A DNA stretch of 46,674 nucleotides, taken from assembly GCA_964524755.1 (NCBI GenBank), contig CAZGDR010000006.1, forward strand, positions 1-46,674. Reading direction: 5' to 3'. This document shows positions 15,612 through 24,496 of the stretch, piece by piece (within the stretch, counting starts at the first letter, position 1; each line of letters starts with the position of its first letter). Below the pieces are notes generated by a model. It was not told where the DNA came from and made no database searches. It saw only the letters and a program-made list of their open reading frames with translations. Made by a program: the position numbers and the translations under genes. Source of the DNA: JAQVOO01 sp964524755 (lineage in GTDB: Bacteria; Spirochaetota; Spirochaetia; Sphaerochaetales; Sphaerochaetaceae).

Positions 15612-17231
15612 ATGAAAACTAACGGCGCGCCGTTACTGGAAATGCGCAATATTAGCAAAGATTTCTTTGGGAACAAAGTGTTGACTGACATCAACTTTAG
15701 TTTGCGTCCTGGAGAGATCTTAGGGTTAGTTGGGGAAAACGGAGCAGGGAAGACCACTCTTATGAAAATTCTCTTTGGCATGGAGGAGATTCATCAGACT
15801 GGTGGATTTGGTGGTGAAATTATCTTGAATGGTAGCAATGTCCAGTATCAGACACCATTCGATGCATTAGCCGATGGGATTGGCATGGTCCACCAAGAAT
15901 TTTCTCTCTTACCTGATTTTTCGGCTTCTGAGAATATTTTGCTGAATCGTGAACCCAAAAACCCTACATTTGCATCTGAAATTTTTGGTGATCGTCTAGA
16001 TGGCATTGATCGCGAGAAAATGCATTCACAAGCAGCTTCTGCAATCTCTAAACTCGGAGTGGATCTAGATCCTGAAATGGTAGTTTCGGAAATGCCAGTG
16101 GGATATAAACAGTTTACTGAAATCGCTAGAGAGTTAAGCAAAAGTGAGATTAAATTATTAGTTTTGGATGAACCTACTGCAGTTCTTACTGAACGAGAAG
16201 CCGACATCCTCCTCTCTGCTATGAGGAACCTTGCTAAAGAAGATATTGCTATTATTTTTATCTCACATAGATTGCAAGAAATTATTGATGTTTGTGACAC
16301 TGTTATGGTTATGCGGGATGGGAAGATTATACAGAATGTACCTTCTCAAGGCTTAACGATTCCTGAGATGGCTAAATGGATGGTAGGACGTGATGTTGGT
16401 ACAAAAGTTGCCCAAAGAGATTTTGACTTTGCCAAACAGCCCGTAATCCTTTCAATTGAAAATCTATGGGTAGATATGCCCGGAGAGACAGTAAAAGATG
16501 TTTCAATTGATATTCATAAAGGTGAAATCCTAGGATTTGGAGGTTTGGCAGGACAGGGCAAGCTGGGTGTCCCGAATGGAGCTATGGGGTTATTTCCTGC
16601 GGGAGGCACTATCACATTCGAAGGTAAACCGATTGCTTTGAATCAACCACGCAAATTCTTGAATGCAGGGATGGCTTTCGTTTCAGAAGATCGTCGCGGT
16701 GTCGGATTGTTACTCGACGAGCCTCTGGACTGGAATATTTCATTCACCGCCATGCAAGTGCAAGATAAGTACTTGAAAAAGTTATTTGGTGGGTTAATCA
16801 ATTGGCGTAACGAGAAAGAAATTAAAGAGGTCGCTCAAAAATATATTAAGTCCTTGGAGATTAAATGTACCAGTTATCGCCAACTGGCTAAAGAGCTTTC
16901 TGGGGGAAACCAACAGAAGGTTTGTCTGGCAAAAGCTTTTGCTGTAGAACCAAAATTGTTATTCGTTTCAGAACCAACACGTGGTATAGATATCGGTGCC
17001 AAGTCACTGGTTCTTCAAGTATTGCGTGATTACAACGAACGGATGGGCGTAACTATTGTTATGGTCTCCTCAGAATTGGAAGAATTACGATCGATTTGTG
17101 ACCGTATAGCGATAGTTACAGATGGAAGGCTTGCTGGCATTCTCCCATCTAGGGCCGATTCAGCCGATTTCGGACTGTTGATGGTTGGTAAAGAGCCAGA
17201 AGCATTAAGAGCGGGAGGTCACAATGATTAA
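15612..17231 (+). CDS. ABC importer ATPase with two nucleotide-binding domains (RbsA/MglA-like)
   Basis: This 539-residue ATPase powers the importer. NBD1 has Walker A GENGAGKTT, the relaxed signature MPVGYKQFTEIA typical of RbsA-type proteins, and Walker B LLVLDEPTAVL. NBD2 has a normal LSGGNQQKVCLAKA signature but a degenerate Walker A (GLAGQGKLG, no Ser/Thr after Lys) and a Walker B in which Ser replaces Asp (LLFVSEPTRGID). One ATP site is therefore probably non-catalytic. I choose the ATG at 15612, which has AAGGAA upstream, over an in-frame start at 15567. It overlaps the first permease by 8 bases. Confidence 0.88.
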   Translation: MKTNGAPLLEMRNISKDFFGNKVLTDINFSLRPGEILGLVGENGAGKTTLMKILFGMEEIHQTGGFGGEIILNGSNVQYQTPFDALADGIGMVHQEFSLLPDFSASENILLNREPKNPTFASEIFGDRLDGIDREKMHSQAASAISKLGVDLDPEMVVSEMPVGYKQFTEIARELSKSEIKLLVLDEPTAVLTEREADILLSAMRNLAKEDIAIIFISHRLQEIIDVCDTVMVMRDGKIIQNVPSQGLTIPEMAKWMVGRDVGTKVAQRDFDFAKQPVILSIENLWVDMPGETVKDVSIDIHKGEILGFGGLAGQGKLGVPNGAMGLFPAGGTITFEGKPIALNQPRKFLNAGMAFVSEDRRGVGLLLDEPLDWNISFTAMQVQDKYLKKLFGGLINWRNEKEIKEVAQKYIKSLEIKCTSYRQLAKELSGGNQQKVCLAKAFAVEPKLLFVSEPTRGIDIGAKSLVLQVLRDYNERMGVTIVMVSSELEELRSICDRIAIVTDGRLAGILPSRADSADFGLLMVGKEPEALRAGGHND

Positions 17232-18267
17232 GGTCCGCCATTTTATTAATTCATTCGGTTGGCCGCGAATCATTATCGGCCTATTTCTATTGTCTTTATT
17301 TATCATCGCACCATTTGTGGGAGTGCGACTTGGAACTTCACTCAGCGATACGTTAGTTCGTTTTGGTATGAATGGGGTTATGGTGTTAGCTATGGTCCCC
17401 ATGATCCATTCAGGGTGTGGGTTAAACTTTGGGTTACCTCTCGGTATTATAGCCGGCTTGTTAGGTGGAACCCTCTCCATTCAGTTTGGGTATACAGGAG
17501 CAGCCTCCTTTGTGATGGCTATAATTCTTGCTACCCCTTTTGGTATTTTGTTTGGATGGGGCTATGGGAAGCTTCTTAATCGTGTAAAGGGCGGAGAGAT
17601 GATGATTGCCACATATGTGGGTTTCTCTTCCGTAGCTTTCATGTGTATGATGTGGTTATTATTACCTTATAATCACCCTACGATGGTGTGGGGATATACT
17701 GGTAGTGGTTTAAGGACAACGATTTCAACTGAAGGGTTTTATCTACACGTATTAAATAATTTCCTACAGTTTAGAATTGGGGATAAGTTCATGTTCCCTA
17801 CCGGAATGATTCTCTTCTTTGCCTTCATGTCATTTTTAGTGTGGGCTTTTTTGCATACCAAGACCGGAACGGCTATGACAGCGGTGGGATCTAATCCAGT
17901 TTTCGCTCGAGCTTCTGGGATTGATATTGACCGAACGAGAACTATGTCGGTTATCATGTCGACTTGGCTCGGTGCCATTGGTATTTTAGTCTATCAACAA
18001 AGTTTTGGTTTTATTCAGCTGTATATGGGTCCCTTTTATATGGCTTTGCCAGCGGTCTCAGCTATCTTGATCGGGGGTGCTTCGGTCAATAAAGCTTCGA
18101 TAATGAATGTCGTCGTTGGAACATTTCTTTTCCAAGGAATTCTCACTATGACTCCTTCCGTGATGAATTCGGTTATCCATACTGACATGTCCGAAGTTAT
18201 TCGTATTGTGGTTTCCAACGGTATGATCTTGTATGCATTGACGAGAAAATCGGAGGTAGCCCGATGA
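17224..18267 (+). CDS. ABC importer permease 1 (RbsC/LivM-like)
   Basis: The 347-residue integral membrane protein has about eight to ten hydrophobic helices of the BPD_transp_2 type. Diagnostic segments are the GCGLNFGLPLG loop, the cytoplasmic coupling motif TAMTAVGSNPVFARASGID, and ILIGGASVNKASI. It pairs with permease 2 to form the channel driven by the double-NBD ATPase. Its ATG lies within the ATPase gene (8-base overlap) and its end overlaps the next gene by 4 bases, so synthesis is coupled. Confidence 0.85.
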   Translation: MIKVRHFINSFGWPRIIIGLFLLSLFIIAPFVGVRLGTSLSDTLVRFGMNGVMVLAMVPMIHSGCGLNFGLPLGIIAGLLGGTLSIQFGYTGAASFVMAIILATPFGILFGWGYGKLLNRVKGGEMMIATYVGFSSVAFMCMMWLLLPYNHPTMVWGYTGSGLRTTISTEGFYLHVLNNFLQFRIGDKFMFPTGMILFFAFMSFLVWAFLHTKTGTAMTAVGSNPVFARASGIDIDRTRTMSVIMSTWLGAIGILVYQQSFGFIQLYMGPFYMALPAVSAILIGGASVNKASIMNVVVGTFLFQGILTMTPSVMNSVIHTDMSEVIRIVVSNGMILYALTRKSEVAR

Positions 18268-19394
18268 GTAAGTTACGTGAGACTAAAGGACAGAAGCTGT
18301 TCAATATTCTTGAAAAAAATGCTGTTCCTATCCTCTTTTTAATTATTTGTGCAATTGGTATTCCTTTTTCTGGTTACTCTTTAAATTATCTTGGTCAGGA
18401 AATCATTGTAAGAATTGCCCGTAACAGCTTTTTAATTATTGCTTTGCTTATTCCCATTATGGCTGGAATGGGGCTCAATTTTGGAATGACTCTCGGGGCA
18501 ATGGCAGGCCAGATCGGCCTCATCTTTATTACAGACTGGGGTGTTGGAGGAATTCCTGGCATGATTTTAGCCATGATAATCTCTACTCCTATTTCAGCTC
18601 TCTTGGGTTGGGTATGTGGAAAGATTCTGAATATGGCTAAGGGCCGTGAAATGGTCACCTCCTATATCATCGGCTTTTTTATTAATGGTGTGTATCAATT
18701 AATTGTTCTGTATGGGATGGGCCCGGTAATTAAAATCGGTAATCCTGCTTTGGTACTGCCACGAGGATATGGGATCCGTAATACCGTCAACTTAATTGGT
18801 ATCCGGCGGTCAATGGATAGTCTTTTGGCTATTAAAATTTTTGGTCTTAGCATCCCAATTTTGACGTTATTGGTGATAGCAGCACTTTGTTTCTTTATAG
18901 TTTGGTTTAAGAAATCTAAACTAGGTCAGGACATGCGTGCAGTTGGACAAGATATGGAAGTAGCCCGTGAAGCTGGAATCCGAGTAGAACATACCCGGAT
19001 TATTTCGGTTGTAATATCAACAATCCTAGCTGGTTTCGGAATGATTATTTACTTGCAGAATATGGGAACTCTCAATACATATAACTCTCATATGCAAATT
19101 GGAATGTTCTCAATTGCAGCTTTATTAGTCGGCGGTGCAACCGTCAATAGAGCTAGCATCGGAAATGTATTCCTTGGGGTTACTTTGTTCCACCTGATGT
19201 TTATTGTATCTCCGATGGCAGGTAAGAACATAATCGGACAAGCGCAACTTGGAGAGTTCTTCCGCGTATTTGTCTCCTACGGAGTTATTACCTTAGCCTT
19301 GGTCCTCTATGAAATTCGTAAGCGGAGAGCACGTACCAAAACAGGGCGTCTCTTGGCGCAAGATCAAACAGATATGCAGGAGGTGGATGTATGA
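18264..19394 (+). CDS. ABC importer permease 2 (RbsC/LivM-like)
   Basis: The 376-residue membrane protein is paralogous to permease 1. Shared features are GMGLNFGMTLGAMAG, the coupling motif QDMRAVGQDMEVAREAGI and LLVGGATVNRASI. Strong hydrophobic helices span most of the length, and the C-terminal tail is basic and cytoplasmic. Two different permeases imply a heterodimeric channel. It overlaps permease 1 (ATGA, 4 bases) and the small downstream gene (4 bases). Confidence 0.85.
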   Translation: MSKLRETKGQKLFNILEKNAVPILFLIICAIGIPFSGYSLNYLGQEIIVRIARNSFLIIALLIPIMAGMGLNFGMTLGAMAGQIGLIFITDWGVGGIPGMILAMIISTPISALLGWVCGKILNMAKGREMVTSYIIGFFINGVYQLIVLYGMGPVIKIGNPALVLPRGYGIRNTVNLIGIRRSMDSLLAIKIFGLSIPILTLLVIAALCFFIVWFKKSKLGQDMRAVGQDMEVAREAGIRVEHTRIISVVISTILAGFGMIIYLQNMGTLNTYNSHMQIGMFSIAALLVGGATVNRASIGNVFLGVTLFHLMFIVSPMAGKNIIGQAQLGEFFRVFVSYGVITLALVLYEIRKRRARTKTGRLLAQDQTDMQEVDV

Positions 19395-19864
19395 AGAAAT
19401 TTCACCTCTCGCGCCAAAGATTTTTTCAGCTCGTCGCTATTGTTTTAGTGCTTTTAATTGGAGTGCTTATGTTTATTGTTGGTAAGCAACATACCATTCT
19501 TTTAGACAATAAGCAGATAGAGAGCAATGGAAAAATCTACCCAGCTTTTTCAATTGTAGAGGTACAGGTGGATAAGGGGGAAGAACTAGAACTGGGCCCC
19601 CGAGACAGGGATAAAGCTGAAGTGATGGGGCAAAGGCATAAAGTAACTGTCCGTTACACAGATCGTGCCTACGAAGAGCATGAGTTGGTAGTAAAGTTCA
19701 AAGTTCCTTTGCAACAAAAGATGGTGCTTCTCAGCCTGCCTGCCTTAGTAGGAGGTGCTGATGAATCTGTCTGGCTGCAACCTTATGAAATTCCTATTCT
19801 GTTGAACCTGCCGGCAGTTGAAGAACCTATTATTACGGATGAAATAATTCCAATAGATATTTAA
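19391..19864 (+). CDS. Small membrane-anchored extracytoplasmic protein of the importer operon (DUF6672-like)
   Basis: The 157-residue protein has a basic start, one membrane helix (about 11-31), and a beta-rich extracytoplasmic domain (about 35-157) with no catalytic motif. I believe similar small proteins accompany DUF3798 importers in spirochaetes (DUF6672), but this is recall, not a search result. It is the last gene of the operon, overlapping permease 2 by 4 bases, so it is likely an accessory subunit, perhaps contacting the binding protein or permeases. Confidence 0.6.
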   Translation: MKKFHLSRQRFFQLVAIVLVLLIGVLMFIVGKQHTILLDNKQIESNGKIYPAFSIVEVQVDKGEELELGPRDRDKAEVMGQRHKVTVRYTDRAYEEHELVVKFKVPLQQKMVLLSLPALVGGADESVWLQPYEIPILLNLPAVEEPIITDEIIPIDI

Positions 19865-19879
19865 GCAAAGCAGTCTAGC

Positions 19880-19917
19880 ACTACATAATGCCTTGGTTTT
19901 CCAAGGCATTACGTAGT
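19880..19917. terminator. Long hairpin between convergent operons, probable bidirectional terminator
   Basis: A 17-base stem (19880-19896 with 19901-19917) with one mismatch closes a TTTT loop. It sits between the end of the importer operon and the end of the convergent PurD-like gene. Neither side has a clear T run, so termination may depend on Rho or the hairpin may act by stabilising both 3' ends. Confidence 0.6.
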
Positions 19918-19936
19918 AGTACATCTATGGTAAAAG

Positions 19937-21202
19937 TTAACTCTCAAAAAACTTGTTTCCAATATCATGACGATACCATGCTCCTTTGAAGTTAATGGTA
20001 TCGATATATTGGTAAGCCTGTTGGTTAGCTTCGATAATATTCTTCCCGATACCAACGATGGTCACATTTCTTCCACCAGTTGTCACGGTTTTGCCCTCTT
20101 TTTCCATAACGGCTCCATAGAACACCTTAGGTTTAGTGGAAAGGAGATTGTTACGAATAATATTCGGGAGAGGATCAACGACGTGGCCAATCTCAGGTTT
20201 ATCAGGATAACCTTGACTGGCAACTACTACCGCTACGGCAGATTTGTGGGAAACTTCCAGTTGAAAGTCTTTGATTGTATTATTTTTCATGGCGTTCAAC
20301 ATGTCGATGATATCAGATTTTATTAAGGGAACAATCACTTGCGTTGCAGGATCATTGAACCTTACGTGGTAATCAACTAGTACAGGGCCATCCTCAGCTA
20401 TAATTACACTGAAGGTGAGCACACCCTTATAAGCAAATTCTTCAACTTGCATCCCGTAGAGAGTTGGTTCGATAATAAGGTCAATGATTTGCTTCTGTAT
20501 ATGCTTAGGGAGTGGTACAGGGCAGATAGATCCCATTCCTCCGGTAGGAGCTCCAGTATTTCCTTCTTCACTTTTTGTGTATTCTGAGCAAAGAGGTAAC
20601 ATGAGATATCCGTTGTTGTCTGTAAAAACGGTAATGGTAATAGGAAGACCTTCGAAATGTTTTTCTAACAATAGATTGTCGTTTTGGAGAATTCCTTTTC
20701 CAAATGACATGAGTGCATCATAATCGCTGGAATCAATCATTATTCTACTGGGAGCCATCGCATTACGTTTTAAAACAAATTTTTCTCCTGTATGTTCTTT
20801 TAGGTAGAGTGATAATGACTTTTCATCTGAAAATAATTTATACGGCGGGGTGGGGATGTTGTGGCGGGCAGTAAATGTCCGAGCAAAATAACGATCACCC
20901 TCAAGTTTTAAAGCATTGCCGGGCGCTCCAAAGGTATCAATCCCCCGATTGATTAGATAATCAATAACTCCCGTAAATAATGGAGCTTCAGTACCAATAA
21001 ATACAAAATTAATGTCGTGTTTCAAACAAGCGGCATAGACGGATTCTGGAGATGATGGGTCAACCTCAGGTAGATTTTCAGCAAGAGAGGCTGTCCCCAC
21101 ATTTCCTTGTGCAACGAATAATCCATCAACAAGTTTGCTTTGGGAAAACATCCAAGCCATAGCATGGTCTTTTGCACCGGAACCCAATACAAGAATTCTC
21201 AT
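19937..21202 (-). CDS. Divergent PurD-like ATP-grasp protein
   Basis: The 421-residue product has the overall order of phosphoribosylamine-glycine ligase: an N-terminal MRILVLGSGAKDHAMAW, an ATP-grasp core with LLEKHFEGLPITI, GNTGAPTGGMGSICP, YKGVLTF and VRFNDPATQ, and a C-terminal TTGGRNVTIVGIG. Several canonical residues differ. GGREHA reads GAKDHA, the ADGLAAGKGV loop reads RNAMAPSRIM (146-155), and the Mg-binding E-x-N is replaced by D277-x-H279. It may therefore act on another substrate or be a weak GAR synthetase. No other purine gene is nearby. The ATG at 21202 has GGAGA upstream. Confidence 0.75.
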   Translation of the reverse strand: MRILVLGSGAKDHAMAWMFSQSKLVDGLFVAQGNVGTASLAENLPEVDPSSPESVYAACLKHDINFVFIGTEAPLFTGVIDYLINRGIDTFGAPGNALKLEGDRYFARTFTARHNIPTPPYKLFSDEKSLSLYLKEHTGEKFVLKRNAMAPSRIMIDSSDYDALMSFGKGILQNDNLLLEKHFEGLPITITVFTDNNGYLMLPLCSEYTKSEEGNTGAPTGGMGSICPVPLPKHIQKQIIDLIIEPTLYGMQVEEFAYKGVLTFSVIIAEDGPVLVDYHVRFNDPATQVIVPLIKSDIIDMLNAMKNNTIKDFQLEVSHKSAVAVVVASQGYPDKPEIGHVVDPLPNIIRNNLLSTKPKVFYGAVMEKEGKTVTTGGRNVTIVGIGKNIIEANQQAYQYIDTINFKGAWYRHDIGNKFFES

Positions 21203-21268
21203 GATTTCTCCTCTCAATAGCATAGTCAAGCTAGCATGTATCGAATGATAACGTCAACTCTTGTCAGA

Positions 21269-22285
21269 TTATGCGAGAAATTCCTCGCCTCTTATAGCTT
21301 CAAAAACTTCTTCATATTGTGCATAGGTTGTGGATTGGACAAGTGCTTGTTTAGCTCTCGCAGCGTAAGGGATTCCTTTGAAATAGGCTGATGCATGCTT
21401 ACGCATCTCTCGACAGGCTAGCGCCTCTCCACGGTCCTCTCCGAGACGATAGAGATGAGAACGGAGTGTCTCTATGCGCTGATCCAGTGAAATAGGGAGG
21501 GGAGCCTCTCCGGTAGTTAATAGATGGTGGGTGTCAGAAAAAATGAATGGGTTGCCCATGGCTCCCCGAGCAAACATAACTCCATTTACTCCAGTTTGTT
21601 CCAACATCTCTTTAGCGGCTTGGGCGCTGAATAAATCGCCTGAACCGAAAACTGGCACTTCTGGTGCGCGTGTTTGGACATACTGTTTTAAATCTGTCAG
21701 GGCCGACCAATCGGCGATACCGCTATAACCCATAGTTTTTGTACGAGCATGCATTGTTATCATTTTCGCGCCCGCAGAGAGGGCGGCATCGGTCGTTTCA
21801 TGATAGTTGATGGAAGATGTATCCCATCCTAGTCGTATTTTCACTGAAACAGGAGTTGCCGTATGTTGGGTAATAGTACGAACTATTTCATATATCTTAT
21901 CTGGGAAACGGAGGAGGGTTGAACCGGCCCCTGTCTTAACTACTTTAGGAACGGGGCATCCGCAGTTAATATCGATAACCGTGGGATCGAATTGGAGGAG
22001 ACGATCGAGACTGCGTTGTGTCACAGAAGCATCGGGCATGAAAATTTGAGCAGCCAGTTGTTGTTCATTAGAGGCTCGTTTCAAAAGATCTTCAGTATTG
22101 CTACTGCCACGGGCTAACCCTTCCGCACTTACCATTTCTGTATAGGTAAGGGAGGCTCCCCATTCTTTGCAAATAGCTCGGAAAGCCCGATCGGTATAGC
22201 CGGCTAAAGGGGCTAAAAACAAATTCCCATTGATATGGACACTGCCGATATCAATGGGGTGGTACAGAGATTTGTGCTTGGTCAT
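21269..22285 (-). CDS. dusB: tRNA-dihydrouridine synthase (DusB-like)
   Basis: This 338-residue FMN enzyme reduces uridines in tRNA. Visible motifs are LAPLAGYTDRAFR, INCGCPVPKVVKTGAGS with the catalytic cysteine, VSVKIRLGWD, MHARTKTMGYSGIADW and FARGAMGNPFIF, all in family order. Length is typical. It starts 5 bases after tatD on the same strand, so the two are co-transcribed. The assignment to the DusB subgroup is by general resemblance. Confidence 0.9.
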   Translation of the reverse strand: MTKHKSLYHPIDIGSVHINGNLFLAPLAGYTDRAFRAICKEWGASLTYTEMVSAEGLARGSSNTEDLLKRASNEQQLAAQIFMPDASVTQRSLDRLLQFDPTVIDINCGCPVPKVVKTGAGSTLLRFPDKIYEIVRTITQHTATPVSVKIRLGWDTSSINYHETTDAALSAGAKMITMHARTKTMGYSGIADWSALTDLKQYVQTRAPEVPVFGSGDLFSAQAAKEMLEQTGVNGVMFARGAMGNPFIFSDTHHLLTTGEAPLPISLDQRIETLRSHLYRLGEDRGEALACREMRKHASAYFKGIPYAARAKQALVQSTTYAQYEEVFEAIRGEEFLA

Positions 22286-22290
22286 ATACT

Positions 22291-23070
22291 CTATGCATTC
22301 TCCGTAAGGTGGAAAGCTCGAAGGCTATTTTCAAATAACACTTGAGCCGTCTCTTCTAAAGGTAATTCTTTAATATCAGCTACGGCTTGAGCGGTTTCAA
22401 TTAAATATGCCGGTTTGTTCCGTTTGCCTTTATAAGCAGAAGGAACCATAAAGGGACTTTCTGATTCGATGAGAATGCGATCTAATGGCAAGTTCGCAAT
22501 TGTTTCATGTAGGTGGCGAACATTCCTATAGGTGATATTGCCTGCGAAGGAGAAGTACATGGGGAGATCCAAGGCTTCCATGGCAAATAACCAGTCTTCG
22601 GAATAACAGTGGAAAATACCACCTTTTTCACCTATGCGACTTTGTAAAATATCTAAAATATCTCGTCCTGCTTCTCGATTATGGATAACGACAGGGAGAT
22701 CTAGGCTCTTAGCAATATCTAATTGACGAATAAAAAGCTCCACCTGTGAATTTTTATCACCAAAATTTCGGTAGTAATCGAGACCTGTTTCCCCAAGAGC
22801 AATAACCCTTTCTCGTTTAGCAAAAGCTTGTAATCGCTGTTCCCAATTCAAACCTGGGTTAGTTACTTCAGAGGGGGAGACTCCTACAGCGTGATATACG
22901 CCAGTAGCTGTTTTTAAATTATCGTACACTACTTCGAAGTCATGGAGACTATTACATATGCTAAGAATATGCTTGACGGATTTTCTTTTAGCGAGTTGTA
23001 CGATGAGCAATTGCTCCATCTGGTCTTCATGTATCAGGCCGATATGGGCATGAGTATCAAATAATTGCAT
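22291..23070 (-). CDS. tatD: TatD-family metal-dependent hydrolase
   Basis: The 259-residue TIM-barrel DNase/hydrolase of the TatD type shows DTHAHI (H7, H9), GETGLDYYRNF (E94), PVVIHNREA (H130) and GIFHCYSED (H154). The final metal ligand, Asp in the usual ETDxP motif, is Glu here (IESESPF, E204). TatD enzymes act as 3'-5' exonucleases in DNA repair and RNA processing. I start at the ATG at 23070, with AGGA 7 bases upstream, rather than at an in-frame ATG 12 codons earlier. It is co-transcribed with dusB from a promoter at about 23120-23148. Confidence 0.9.
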   Translation of the reverse strand: MQLFDTHAHIGLIHEDQMEQLLIVQLAKRKSVKHILSICNSLHDFEVVYDNLKTATGVYHAVGVSPSEVTNPGLNWEQRLQAFAKRERVIALGETGLDYYRNFGDKNSQVELFIRQLDIAKSLDLPVVIHNREAGRDILDILQSRIGEKGGIFHCYSEDWLFAMEALDLPMYFSFAGNITYRNVRHLHETIANLPLDRILIESESPFMVPSAYKGKRNKPAYLIETAQAVADIKELPLEETAQVLFENSLRAFHLTENA

Positions 23071-23119
23071 GTTTTTTCCTGATGTTGATAAGAGATATGT
23101 CTTCAAAAGACTATAATTG

Positions 23120-23148
23120 AAGATAGCACGAACCTATGTAGCCGTCAA
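23120..23148 (-). promoter_or_regulatory. Promoter of tatD-dusB
   Basis: On the minus strand, TTGACG (complement of 23143-23148) is followed after 17 bases by TATCTT (complement of 23120-23125). It is well placed, about 50 bases ahead of the tatD ATG. Confidence 0.5.
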
Positions 23149-23277
23149 GGTTGATTATATTTTCCTGTAACTTTACGTGGTGTGAAATACAAATCCTTGA
23201 TAGTATGAGTCTAGGTATTTTCTTCTTGAGAGTTTCTACCATATTACCTGATTCTCTTTAGTTACACAGAATTATAT

Positions 23278-23306
23278 TTGACAATTATAGTGCTTCATGA
23301 TAATTT
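23278..23306 (+). promoter_or_regulatory. Promoter of ricT
   Basis: A perfect -35 TTGACA (23278-23283) is followed by GATAAT at 15-base spacing (23299-23304) or TAATTT at 17-base spacing (23301-23306). A leader hairpin GCATTA/TAATGC (23312-23317 with 23327-23332) follows before the ribosome-binding site AGGAA. Confidence 0.5.
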
Positions 23307-23360
23307 GGACTGCATTAAAGAGTTAATAATGCTTTTCTATTAAAGCAGATAGGAATATGT

Positions 23361-24482
23361 ATGAAAAAAGATCGAACGACAGCTAATAAAGGCCCCAGAG
23401 CGGTTGAGTCAAACAAACAGACGCAAAGGCCTGAAATGGGCTATATATATTTAATCAAAAATCCTTCTTCTAATGAATTGTCAGTCAGCGCCTCAGAAGA
23501 ACCTCTTGCCAGAGGTATGCATGTAATAGCCCCCTCTCGTTATGGTTTGGATTATGGGGTTGTGGTTGGTTCAGCCAAAGCTATGGAGCGGTACGAGCCA
23601 GGTTCAACCCAGTGTCATGGAGCTTGTCTACATGGTGAATCATTTCCTCATCCTGAAGATGACCTGCTAGCTGCTGGCAACCCTGAAGACTTAGGGATCA
23701 ATGAAGAGCCAATGATAATAGAGCCTGAGATGCCCTATAAAGAACCCGAGCTACAGAAAGAGTTGATGCATACTATTGATACTCCTGTTAAGATTTCTGG
23801 TGATATTGACTGGATCGAGAGCGTAGCAACACCTGCCGATCACTCTCGCTTTGCTGAGCTTAGTGAGATGGAAGAGGAAGCTTTAATATTATGTCGCGAA
23901 AAGGTGCAGGCTCACGGTCTTGACATGAAGTTAGTTTCTGCTCATTATCTGTTCGGCGAACCTAAAATAATTTTCTTTTTTACGGCTGCCAGTCGCGTAG
24001 ATTTTAGAGAATTAGTGAAAGATTTAGTTTCTGTTTTTAGGATCCGCATTGAATTACGCCAGATTGGTGTTCGAGATGAATCGAGACTTTTAGGTGGACT
24101 GGCCGTTTGTGGAAGAGATTTTTGTTGTCATGCTATTACCGATAAGTTAAATCCGGTTTCTATCAAGATGGCAAAAGAGCAGAATTTGTCGTTGAATTCA
24201 ACTAAAATTTCTGGTCCTTGCGGTAGACTACTTTGTTGCCTCTCCTATGAATATGATTTTTATTATGAAGAAAAGAGGAAGCTACCTCAAGAAGGTAGTC
24301 GGCTTAAAATAGAGCATGAATTGATGAAAATAGTTGATGTCAATATTTTATCCCGTAAGATTTCGCTCATTGGAGCTGAGGGGAGGCATGTAACAATTCC
24401 TTTTTCCGCAGTTTATCATAATGATGAAACATCTCGGTGGGAAATTACCCGCGAGTATCTAGACGAACTTCAATCAAACTGA
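23361..24482 (+). CDS. ricT: RicT/YaaT-like PSP1 C-terminal domain protein
   Basis: The 373-residue protein has an N-terminal YIYLIKNP...GVVVG part, an acidic Pro/Glu-rich insertion (about 95-155), and the PSP1 C-terminal domain with the cysteine motifs CGRDFCC and GPCGRLLCCLSYE. In Bacillus, RicT forms the iron-sulphur RicA-RicF-RicT (Y-) complex, which associates with RNase Y and tunes RNA processing. rny is about 22 kb away in this window, so a functional link is possible but inferred. No ricA or ricF is seen here. The insertion makes it longer than the roughly 275-residue Bacillus protein. Confidence 0.85.
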   Translation: MKKDRTTANKGPRAVESNKQTQRPEMGYIYLIKNPSSNELSVSASEEPLARGMHVIAPSRYGLDYGVVVGSAKAMERYEPGSTQCHGACLHGESFPHPEDDLLAAGNPEDLGINEEPMIIEPEMPYKEPELQKELMHTIDTPVKISGDIDWIESVATPADHSRFAELSEMEEEALILCREKVQAHGLDMKLVSAHYLFGEPKIIFFFTAASRVDFRELVKDLVSVFRIRIELRQIGVRDESRLLGGLAVCGRDFCCHAITDKLNPVSIKMAKEQNLSLNSTKISGPCGRLLCCLSYEYDFYYEEKRKLPQEGSRLKIEHELMKIVDVNILSRKISLIGAEGRHVTIPFSAVYHNDETSRWEITREYLDELQSN

Positions 24483-24496
24483 TACAAAGTATTGTC

